From Limosilactobacillus sp. (GTDB taxonomy: Bacteria > Bacillota > Bacilli > Lactobacillales > Lactobacillaceae), in NCBI RefSeq assembly GCF_022482365.1, contig NZ_JAKVPE010000001.1, positions 310,001 through 374,000 of the forward strand: 64,000 bases of DNA, read 5' to 3'. The position numbers and the translations under genes are program-made. Of the stretch, positions 34,486 through 42,148 are shown one piece after another. Within the stretch, counting starts at the first letter, position 1. Every line of letters begins with the position of its first letter. The notes beneath the pieces are model-generated. The model had not been told where the DNA came from and did no database searches. It saw only the letters and a list, made by a program, of their open reading frames with translations.

Positions 34486-35586
34486 ATGATTAAAGAGTTT
34501 GGTTCACCATCATCATACGTTCAGGGCAAGGGTGTCTTATTCAAGAGTGACCCATATCTGAAGGGCTTTGGTAAGAAGCCAATGCTGCTGACGGACAAGG
34601 ACGTTTACCAGATCGTCGGCGAAAAGCTGGAATCCTACCTCAAAGACAACGGGTACGACGTGACGACCGTGATGTTCGGTGGGGAATCGTCAACCAACGA
34701 GATTGACCGGGTCACCAAGATTGGTCAGGACAAGCAGGTTACCGTTATCTATGGCCTCGGCGGTGGGAAGACCAGTGATTCCGCCAAGGCGATTGCCGAC
34801 AACCTTGGTCTGCCAGTGGTTATCATGCCGACCCTGGCATCAACTGATGCGCCGTGTTCACGGCTGTCGGTAATTTACACCGATGACGGCAGTTTTGACC
34901 ACTACCGCTTTTATAGCCACAACCCGGACCTGGTCTTGGTCGACAGCCAAGTGATCGCTAATGCGCCGGCCGGCCTGCTGATTTCCGGGATTGCCGATGC
35001 CCTGGCTACTAACGTTGAAGCCCAGGCAGTTGCCCAGGCGGGGGCCGACACGATGCTGAATGAAAAGCAGACACTGGTTGGGAACGCCATCGCCCAAAAG
35101 TGTGAGGACACCCTGTTCAAGTACGCACACCTGGCCGTTGCCGACGTGAAGAAGCACGTGGTCACCAGTGCCCTGGAAAAGATTATCGAAGCCAACACGC
35201 TGATGAGTGGCCTGGGCTTTGAAAGTGGTGGTCTGTCCGGTGCCCACGCCATTCATGATGGCCTGACCACCCTGGAAGAGACGCACGCCCTGAGCCATGG
35301 TCAAAAGGTTGCGTACGGGACTCTGACCCAGTTGATGCTTGAGGGGGCTAGCCAGGAACGTTACAACAAGTACTTCAAACTGATCCTGTCCCTGGGCCTG
35401 CCAACGACGCTGGAGGACCTGCACCTCGATCAGGCTTCCGATGAGGAATTGCTGAAGGCAGCCAAGGCAGCCTGCTCCGAAAATGACACCATTGATCGGC
35501 TGCCGTTTGCCGTTGAACCGGACGACGTCGCCCAGGCATTCCGGGCCGTTGATTCCTACACGAAGCAGTACCTGGAAACTAAATAG
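34486..35586 (+). CDS. gldA: Glycerol dehydrogenase
   Basis: A 366-residue iron/zinc-type alcohol dehydrogenase of the GldA group, oxidising glycerol to dihydroxyacetone with NAD+. The NAD loop is YGLGGGKTSDSAKA (about residue 91); PTLASTDAPCS is the substrate block; metal ligands are Asp in ISGIADALAT (about 170), His in GAHAIHDG (about 254) and His in ALSHGQKVA (about 271). ATG 34486 follows AGGAGG. No dihydroxyacetone kinase is adjacent. Controlled by a LacI-type operator and probably CcpA. Confidence 0.94.
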   Translation: MIKEFGSPSSYVQGKGVLFKSDPYLKGFGKKPMLLTDKDVYQIVGEKLESYLKDNGYDVTTVMFGGESSTNEIDRVTKIGQDKQVTVIYGLGGGKTSDSAKAIADNLGLPVVIMPTLASTDAPCSRLSVIYTDDGSFDHYRFYSHNPDLVLVDSQVIANAPAGLLISGIADALATNVEAQAVAQAGADTMLNEKQTLVGNAIAQKCEDTLFKYAHLAVADVKKHVVTSALEKIIEANTLMSGLGFESGGLSGAHAIHDGLTTLEETHALSHGQKVAYGTLTQLMLEGASQERYNKYFKLILSLGLPTTLEDLHLDQASDEELLKAAKAACSENDTIDRLPFAVEPDDVAQAFRAVDSYTKQYLETK

Positions 35587-35647
35587 CTGAATTATATGAA
35601 GCTTAGTGAGCATCTTGTTGAGCAGATAGATTAAATTAATTGCTTTT

Positions 35648-35700
35648 AGGCAGTCTAATGTCGTTGATATCTTTATCGACATTGGACTGCCTTTTTATTT
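35648..35700 (+). terminator. Terminator after gldA
   Basis: AGGCAGTC...ATGTCG and CGACAT...GACTGCCT form a long stem (35648-35692) followed by TTTTATTTTT. Confidence 0.85.
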
Positions 35701-35706
35701 TTAATA

Positions 35707-35716
35707 GACATTTGTC
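35707..35716. promoter_or_regulatory. TetR operator, copy upstream of tetR gene
   Basis: GACATTTGTC lies 4 bp before the -35 (TTGCAA 35721-35726; GATAAT 35744-35749, 17-bp spacer) of the tetR gene. The same motif, GACAATTGTC, occurs at 36456 in the enoate-reductase promoter; both are followed by GnT. Confidence 0.6.
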
Positions 35717-35801
35717 GATCTTGCAACATTGTACTCACTTGATGATAATAGTAATAAACAGTCGATGCTAACTTAAAAGATTGATTTGCAGGAGGATCGT
35801 C

Positions 35802-36386
35802 ATGCAACAAAAGGAAAACCAACGGGTGAAATTAACCAAACGTCTTTTAAAAGAAAGCTTGCTTAGTTTAATGGAAAACGAGCAGATTGAAGATATTTCT
35901 GTTTGTGAGTTGTGTTCTACTGCAGGGATCAATCGGTCAACTTTTTATAAGCATTATGGAAAACCATACGATGTTCTGGCCGACATGGAACAGGATATGA
36001 TCAATGATCTATCGATAATCTGGAAAGAAAAAGTTTCTGGTCAGTGGACATTTAGTAAGGGAATTGAACTAGTCAGCACATACTTAAAAGAACATGAACG
36101 ATTTACTAAATTGTTGCTTCGTGATACGAAAACTGATTTAGAATTTGCTGGTAAGTTAACTGGTTCTGATCACGTTAAAAAAATGTATGATCGTTTGCTA
36201 GCGGACGTTAAAGACCCGGAAAGTCGGCGTTTGATCATGACTTTTTCGACGACGGGATCTTACCAAATGATCCGTCAATGGCTGTTAGATGATAGTACAA
36301 AATCACCGAAAGAAATGGGAGAATTAGCAGGGCAAATGGTTTCAATTGTTATTAAAGATCAACGAAATCGGCACTCAATTTTGTGA
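35802..36386 (+). CDS. TetR/AcrR-family regulator of enoate reductase 1
   Basis: A 194-residue regulator with an N-terminal TetR HTH: IEDISVCELCSTAGINRSTF then YKHYGKPYDVL. The rest is a helical ligand domain with a TetR_C-like pattern. DNA here is visibly richer in A+T than the flanks. ATG 35802 follows GGAGG; the in-frame ATG 35781 lacks an RBS. It is directly upstream of the enoate reductase gene and shares an operator motif with it, suggesting autoregulation and control of the target. Confidence 0.9.
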   Translation: MQQKENQRVKLTKRLLKESLLSLMENEQIEDISVCELCSTAGINRSTFYKHYGKPYDVLADMEQDMINDLSIIWKEKVSGQWTFSKGIELVSTYLKEHERFTKLLLRDTKTDLEFAGKLTGSDHVKKMYDRLLADVKDPESRRLIMTFSTTGSYQMIRQWLLDDSTKSPKEMGELAGQMVSIVIKDQRNRHSIL

Positions 36387-36445
36387 ACAAGTATACAATT
36401 CCTCAGGCTTTGTTGCCTTCACATCATTTTGCTAACAACTGTTTG

Positions 36446-36474
36446 TTGCTAAGATGACAATTGTCGCTTATATT
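36446..36474 (+). promoter_or_regulatory. Promoter of enoate reductase 1 with embedded TetR operator
   Basis: TTGCTA (36446-36451), 17 bp, TATATT (36469-36474). The palindrome GACAATTGTC (36456-36465) occupies the spacer, where bound repressor would block RNA polymerase. Confidence 0.65.
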
Positions 36475-36518
36475 GAAAATAAGGTGTGCACATCCAACTA
36501 AACCGAGGAGGAACTATT

Positions 36519-38524
36519 ATGAATTCTCATTATCATGCGCTGTTCCAACGTGGAAAAATTGGAAATGTTGAACTAAAGAACCGGATTTTTAAGCCAGCAG
36601 CGGAAGACAGTTGTTCAGACGACGGTTTCGTTCCCGACTATCTTTGGCAGTTCTATGCTGAAGAAGCAAAGGGTGGTGCTGGATTGATCATCTGTGGGCT
36701 TTACATTGCTACCACACTAGAAAAGTCTGGTCTGGACCGGCACCCAGTTATTACAGACGATTCGAAAATACCAGGATTCAGTAAGATTGCCCAGGCTATC
36801 AAGGATAATGGTGCTAAGGCTTGCTGTCAGCTAGGTCACCTTGGCTCCCATGGTGAGCCGTCTGTGCCAGGGGAACACCGGTGTGTATCTTACGGACCGC
36901 TTGAAGTTCCGGGTGCAGAAGAATGGTTTACGATTTTCAATGTTGCTTATTGGCACATGAAACCACCATACCCATACAAGGAATACACAATTGATGAGAT
37001 TCATAAGATTATCAATGATTATGGCGATGCGGCTGTGCGGGCAAAAAAGGCCGGTTTTGATATGGTTGAAGTTCATGGTGGGCATCGGCACGGTTTAGGA
37101 TGCTTCCTGTCACCGCTGACTAATTGGCGAAATGACGAATATGGTGGCTCGGTTGATAAGCGGGCTCGTATTTTGTATGAAATCATTGACAATATTCAGC
37201 AAAAGTGTGGGAAAGATTTCCCAATTCTTGTGCGTCTTAATGGTCGTGATGGTGGTGGAGCACTACATTACCAAGATGGTATTAAGAAAGGGCAACAGAT
37301 TGAAGACACTATTCAAATTGCAAAACATTTGGAGAAACAAGGTGTGGCTGCCTTAAACATCTCAATTCAGGACACCAATGTCCCAATGCAGCATATTTCT
37401 TATGGGGTTGCAGTTGACGGGGCTAGTCAGGTACGAAAAGCAGTCAACATTCCAGTTTTGACTGCTGGTTCGGTTCAAGCACCTGAATTTGCTGAAAAGG
37501 TAATTGAAAACGGTGATGCAGATTTCGTTGGAACCGCTCGTCAAATGTATGCTGACCCGGCATGGCCAAAGAAAGCGATGCGCGGATTACGGGATGACAT
37601 TAAGCCATGTATTCGGTGTATGGAGTGCTGCAACCAGGACCGGCACTCTTGGTATGGACCGTTAGGCTGCACAGTTAATCCGGCTGTTGGTAAGCCGGGA
37701 ATGGAAATCAAGCCTGCTAAGGTTCAACGCAATGTTGCAGTTGTTGGTGGTGGACCAGCTGGGATGGAAGCTGCCCGGGTTCTCGCTTTGCGGGGCCACA
37801 AAGTTACGCTTTTCGAAAAACGCAAACTTGGGGGCATGTTATACGAAGCCGCTACACCTGACTTTAAGCAGGACATTCGAAAATTAATTGAATATTATGA
37901 CCGGCAGATGAATAAGCTGGCGATTGACTGTCGTCATCAGGAAGCAACCATTGATGACTTAAGAGGATACGATGCAATTGTTGTTGCTACGGGTTCAAAA
38001 CCAGTGAACGTTCCTGTTCCTGGCGCCGATGGCGATAATGTTTACTCCGCTGTTGAGCTTCTGGCGGATTGCTCCGTAAAGAAGACCGGCCTGCCGGACA
38101 TCGGTGAACGCGTAACGATTATTGGAGGTGGTTCTGTCGGTGTTGAAACGGCAATTTGGCTTGCTCAGCAAGGCAAGAAGCCAACCGTTATTGAAATGCG
38201 TGACAAGAGGCAGATGAGATGTAAATCACCCTTGCCGAAGATTTTGGCTTAATTAAGAAATACGGCATTGAGATTTTAACTAACCGGAAGCTAAAGAGTA
38301 TTCAAACGGATTCAGTCACCATTACCAATGCAGAGGGTAATGATCAGGTATTAGATGCCGATTCTGTAGTAATGGCTGCTGGTTTACGAGCAAATGATTC
38401 GCTGAAGGAACAGCTTGACAAGGACTTAGTTGATGTTGAAGTTTATCCCGTTGGTGATTGCGAAGGCCCACGAAAGATTTACGATGCCATTCATGAAGGC
38501 TACCATGCAGCTCTAGAAATTTAA
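36519..38524 (+). pseudogene. Enoate reductase / 2,4-dienoyl-CoA-reductase-like flavoenzyme, frameshifted
   Basis: The N-terminal 578 codons form an intact FMN barrel (Old Yellow Enzyme type: LFQRGKIGNVELKNRIFKPA), an Fe-S motif C-x2-C-x3-C with a further Cys (CIRCMECC...LGC, about residues 366-387), an FAD site VVGGGPAGMEAARVLA and an NAD(P)H site IIGGGSVGVETAIWLA. The frame then ends early at 38252. The remaining C-terminus continues in the next frame from about 38225 (ITLAEDFGLIKKYGIEILT to ALEI at 38524). Restoring one A to the AAA at 38223-38225 joins the frames. The intact protein would be about 668 residues. Start ATG 36519 follows GAGGAGG. Confidence 0.88.
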
Positions 38525-38592
38525 TTACGAGAGATCTATTCATAAATTATTAGTCTCACATAAAAACAGCTAAATATTAAATAATGTCCCCC

Positions 38593-38635
38593 AAAGGCTT
38601 GACTATCATGAAATGGTAGCTAAGCCTTTTTGCAT
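38593..38635 (+). terminator. Terminator after enoate reductase 1
   Basis: AAAGGCTT...CTATC and GGTAG...AAGCCTTTTT form a hairpin about 70 bp after the stop. Confidence 0.65.
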
Positions 38636-38687
38636 ACATGATAGCTTATAAATATACTCATTATCCTTAACTATAGTATATTTATTC

Positions 38688-38715
38688 TTGCAATCTAAAA
38701 GCTAGATGTTATAAT
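38688..38715 (+). promoter_or_regulatory. Promoter of aminotransferase cluster
   Basis: TTGCAA (38688-38693), 16 bp, TATAAT (38710-38715), with a TG one base before the -10 (extended -10). Strong. Upstream, AAATATACT and AGTATATTT form an inverted repeat around 38650-38683 that could bind a regulator. Confidence 0.7.
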
Positions 38716-38748
38716 TCTAATTAACTTTTAATCTAAGGAGGTCAAACG

Positions 38749-39906
38749 ATGGATAGTTCATTCTTAAGCCAAGCCTATCAGCACCCGGCACCTAATATTC
38801 TGGCGGATGTCTGCGAACAGGCGGCCACAATGGATAACGTAATCGACTTATCGGTCGGCGATCCGAACTTTACGACGCCAGAACCGATCATCGATGCGGC
38901 AATGAAGGCGGCCAAGGCGGGCCATACTCACTACACCGCCGCAATGGGGATGCCAGAACTGCGACGCGCCGTCAGTGAGGATTACAACCAGCGTTTTGGC
39001 CTCAAGTATAAGCCGGAGCAGGCGATGATCACGGTGGGGGCTGAGCACGCCCTCTTCATCGCGCTGAAGGCGGTACTGGATCCTGGCGACGAGGTGATCG
39101 TGCCCGAACCCTGCTTCTCTCCCTATATCGAGCAGGTTGAGATGTGTGGTGCCAAACCCGTAGTGGTCGCTACTAAGCCGGAGGACGGCTTTGCAATCAC
39201 GGCCGCGGCGGTCGCCAAGGCGGTGACAAAGAAGACGAAGGGGATCATCATCAATTCGCCAAATAACCCAACAGGGATGGTGATGACCTCGGGCCAACTG
39301 AAAGATCTTGCCCAGGTGGCAATCGAGAATAACCTGCTGATCTTTAGCGACGAGATCTATTATGATTATGTCCTGCCGGGCCACGAATTCGTGCCGATGG
39401 CCAAGTTCGCCCCCGAGAACACGGTGACGATCAACGGCTTTTCCAAGAGCTTTGCCATGACCGGCTGGCGACTGGGCTATATCTTAGCGCCGCAGTGGCT
39501 AACCGATGCGGCGGGGATGGTTAATGACGGCGTCACCTTCTCGGCACCGACCCCATCCCAGTATGCCGCACTCTATGCCATTCAGCACCACGACGAGCTG
39601 GCCAAGCCGATAACGGCGGCTTTCGCTCAGCGCCTGCACTATCTGGAAACGGTCCTCAATCAACTCGATTGGCTGCATGTCAGTCCGGTTGGTGGCAGCA
39701 TCTACGCCTTTGTCGACATCCGACCGACCGGACTGAATTCGGTTGACTTTGCTGACGCCCTGCTGAAGAAAGCAGGGATCCTGGTGGTACCGGGATTGGC
39801 GTTTGGGGCTGCCGGTGAGGGCTTTGAACGAATCGCGGCCACTCAGCCGCTGGATGTGCTGGAAGAAGCGGTCGCGAAGATGAAAGAGCTGAAGTGGGAG
39901 GCATGA
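38749..39906 (+). CDS. Class I/II pyridoxal-phosphate aminotransferase
   Basis: A 385-residue fold-type I aminotransferase. Seen: IDLSVGDPNFTTPEPI, HYTAAMGMPELRRA, NSPNNPTG, SDEIYYDYV and the Schiff-base Lys in NGFSKSFAMTGWRLGY (about residue 230), with the C-terminal phosphate/carboxylate Arg in RIAATQP. The substrate is likely an aromatic or branched-chain amino acid; the next gene encodes a 2-hydroxyacid dehydrogenase, so the pair could transaminate an amino acid and then reduce the 2-oxo acid. The stop overlaps an upstream ATG of the next gene. Confidence 0.92.
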   Translation: MDSSFLSQAYQHPAPNILADVCEQAATMDNVIDLSVGDPNFTTPEPIIDAAMKAAKAGHTHYTAAMGMPELRRAVSEDYNQRFGLKYKPEQAMITVGAEHALFIALKAVLDPGDEVIVPEPCFSPYIEQVEMCGAKPVVVATKPEDGFAITAAAVAKAVTKKTKGIIINSPNNPTGMVMTSGQLKDLAQVAIENNLLIFSDEIYYDYVLPGHEFVPMAKFAPENTVTINGFSKSFAMTGWRLGYILAPQWLTDAAGMVNDGVTFSAPTPSQYAALYAIQHHDELAKPITAAFAQRLHYLETVLNQLDWLHVSPVGGSIYAFVDIRPTGLNSVDFADALLKKAGILVVPGLAFGAAGEGFERIAATQPLDVLEEAVAKMKELKWEA

Positions 39907-39908
39907 AA

Positions 39909-40895
39909 ATGAAAATTATCATGTACGCCGTCCTGGACGTCGAGCGCCCCTTTATTAAAGCGTGGGCAGAAAAACACAACGTTGAAATTAAGTGCGTCAC
40001 CGAGCGACTGACGCCGGAAACCGTCAAGTGGGCAGACGGTTACGACGGCATCGATTTTCAACAGACGCACATGCTGGACGATTCGATTTATCCAACCCTC
40101 AAGGCGATGGGCTTTAAGCAGCTGACTGCCCGAATGGTGGGCTTGGACATGGTCAACGTTCCGCTGGCCAAGCAAAATGGCCTGATCGTTACCAACGTGC
40201 CAGCCTATTCCCCGCGGGCAATTGCCGAGATGGGGCTAACCCAGGCATTGCGTTTGGTCCGTAAGCTCGGCTATTACGACCAGCGAATGGACAAGCTGGA
40301 CTTCCGTTGGACCGGCCTGGAGAGCACCGAGATCTACAACTTAACCGTGGGGATCATCGGTGCCGGCAACATTGGTGGGGCGACCGCCCGAATCTACTCG
40401 GCCCTCGGTGCCAACGTGATTGCGACCGACCCGGTCCACCATGCCGAACTCGAGGCCTACTTGAAATACACCGACCTGGAGACGGTTCTGACCCAGTCGG
40501 ACATCGTGACCATCCACACGCCGCTGGACGACACCACGGCCAACATGCTGGATGCGGCGGCCTTTAAGAAGATGAAACCGACCGCCTACCTGATCAACAT
40601 GGCCCGGGGTGGCCTGGTCAAGACGCCGGACCTGATTGCTGCCTTGCAAAATCACGAGATTGCGGGGGCCGCACTGGATACTCTGGCCGACGAGGTCCAA
40701 TTCTTTGAAAAACAAGCCGAACCGGATGAGATTCCGGAAGACTACAAGACCTTGCGGGCGATGCCGAACGTCTTGATATCCCCGCACAGCGCCTTTTACA
40801 CTAACACGGCGATGAAGAATATCGTCGAAATGGGCTTGGATGACGTTCTAGCAGTGCTGGAGGGTCGTCATCCCCAATATGAAGTACTCTACTAA
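39909..40895 (+). CDS. D-2-hydroxyacid dehydrogenase (D-lactate dehydrogenase family)
   Basis: A 328-residue NAD-dependent D-2-hydroxyacid dehydrogenase. The NAD loop is VGIIGAGNIGGATARIY; catalytic residues are Arg in INMARGGLVKT (about 235), Glu in TLADEVQFF (about 260) and His in SPHSAFYT (about 293). D-2-hydroxyisocaproate dehydrogenases share this architecture, so the substrate is probably a larger 2-oxo acid; D-lactate is possible. ATG 39909 is favoured, 6-8 bp after GGGAGG; ATG 39903 also exists and overlaps the previous stop. Likely translated with the aminotransferase. Confidence 0.92.
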   Translation: MKIIMYAVLDVERPFIKAWAEKHNVEIKCVTERLTPETVKWADGYDGIDFQQTHMLDDSIYPTLKAMGFKQLTARMVGLDMVNVPLAKQNGLIVTNVPAYSPRAIAEMGLTQALRLVRKLGYYDQRMDKLDFRWTGLESTEIYNLTVGIIGAGNIGGATARIYSALGANVIATDPVHHAELEAYLKYTDLETVLTQSDIVTIHTPLDDTTANMLDAAAFKKMKPTAYLINMARGGLVKTPDLIAALQNHEIAGAALDTLADEVQFFEKQAEPDEIPEDYKTLRAMPNVLISPHSAFYTNTAMKNIVEMGLDDVLAVLEGRHPQYEVLY

Positions 40896-40909
40896 TAAAA
40901 CGCAAATAA

Positions 40910-41032
40910 ACGGAAAGCGAGCGTGATGAACTTGGGACGTGCCAACATCTAATTGCAAAGCTGCTTGAATCCTACCGACGAGCCCTGGCAACCGATCAGA
41001 CTGTCGTGGTGCTAACGGACTTTAGAAAGTAG
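40910..41032 (+). other. Short open frame without a start codon, possible gene remnant
   Basis: Forty codons in frame between an upstream TAA (40907) and TAG (41030). The translation contains an amphipathic helix, LIAKLLESYRRALATD, and then a strand-like QTVVVLTDFRK. It looks like protein but has no ATG, GTG or TTG after the upstream stop. It could be the tail of a deleted gene. It ends 8 bp before the EIIC start. Weak evidence; it may also be chance. Confidence 0.3.
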
Positions 41033-41040
41033 GAATGAGT

Positions 41041-42103
41041 ATGACAAGCTTAAAAGAATACACAATGGGCGACTTTTGGAACCGGATCATGTCGGCGGTT
41101 GCGATGGCAATCGTGGTGGCGGTGACGCCAAGCGCAATCGTCGGGCCGCTTTTCCAGGCTTTAGCAACACATGGCGCCTTCTGGTCGGCTCTTAATACTG
41201 CCTGCAACATGGCTACTTATGCCGTTCCGGTGCTCTGTGGGGCGCTAGCGGCCGGGCAATTCAACTTTACGATGATTGGAGCGGGCCAGCGTTGCCCTGG
41301 CAACCCTGCTTGGTTCAGGAGCGGTCAACTACTCGGCTAAGGGTGGGGGTACCTTCACCCTGGTCGGGATGGGGGACCTGATCAACACGATCATCGTCAC
41401 CGCCCTGGCCGTCTTCGCCATCTTTTTGATCCGGGACTACGTTGGCTCATTTGCCATCATCTGGGATCCGATCGTGGCGACCTGCATCGTTGGTGGGATC
41501 GGGATGTTTATTTATCCCTACGTTCACCTGGTATCGACGACCGTCGGGGGAATCCTGAATTCCTTCACTAATTTACAGCCGGTTCTGATGTGCACCCTGT
41601 TGGGGATGGCCTTTGCCGTCATCATCGCGACGCCGCTGTCGACGGTTGGTCTGGCCTACGCCTTTGGCATCACCGGAATTGCTGGCGGGGCCTCCTCTGT
41701 TGGGGTCAGCGCCTGTTTTCTTGCCGTTGCCTATGCCTGTTCCAAGGTCAACGGCAAGGGGGTCGTGGTGGCAATGGTCTTTGGTTCGGTCAAGATGATG
41801 CTGGCCAATTTCCTCAAGCACCCGCAAATGCTAATCCCGTTGGCAATTACCGGTGCCCTGACCGGCTTCACCGATTCCTTCATCCAAGTCAAGAACGTGG
41901 CCGCGGATGCGGGGTTCGGGATTCCAGTCGGCCCGATCAATGCCTACACGTTAATGTCTGGCAGCGTGGGCACGAAGCTTTTGACGATTGCAATGATCTA
42001 CTTTGTTTTGCCGACCATCTACGGGATCCTGGCTTACTACCTGTGTACGCACGTCTTTCATTTCATCAAGGATGAATATTGGAAAGTAGATTTGGATAAA
42101 TAG
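41041..42103 (+). pseudogene. PTS EIIC-like (PF13303-type) membrane transporter, frameshifted
   Basis: The first part (TSLKEYTMGDFWNRIMSAV... to AAGQFNFTMIGA) is read in one frame to 41340, and the remainder (ASVALATLLGSGAVNYSA to YWKVDLDK) in another frame to 42103. Removing one G from the GGG at 41283-41285 joins them to a 354-residue protein with about eight hydrophobic segments. The GITGIAGGASSVGVSA and MMLANFLKHPQMLIPLAI blocks match the PTS_EIIC_2 family. The start is ATG 41041 with GTAGGA. No EIIA or EIIB is nearby, so the transport mode is unclear. Confidence 0.8.
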
Positions 42104-42107
42104 AAAC

Positions 42108-42140
42108 AAAAAACGGGGCCGTTTGAGCCTCGTTTTTTCA
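42108..42140. terminator. Bidirectional terminator, EIIC / enoate reductase 2
   Basis: AAAAAACGGGGC (42108-42119) and GCCTCGTTTTTT (42127-42138) form a stem with one mismatch; it serves the two convergent genes. Confidence 0.8.
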
Positions 42141-42148
42141 ATAAGTGC

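Noticed and set aside
40960-41030. Partial resemblance to a SAM-I (S-box) riboswitch core (CCGACGA...GGCAACC...GGTGCTAA)
   Set aside because: The conserved motifs are in order, but the P3 hairpin between GGCAACC and GGTGCTAA and a closing P1 stem are missing, and the same bases read as a protein-like frame.
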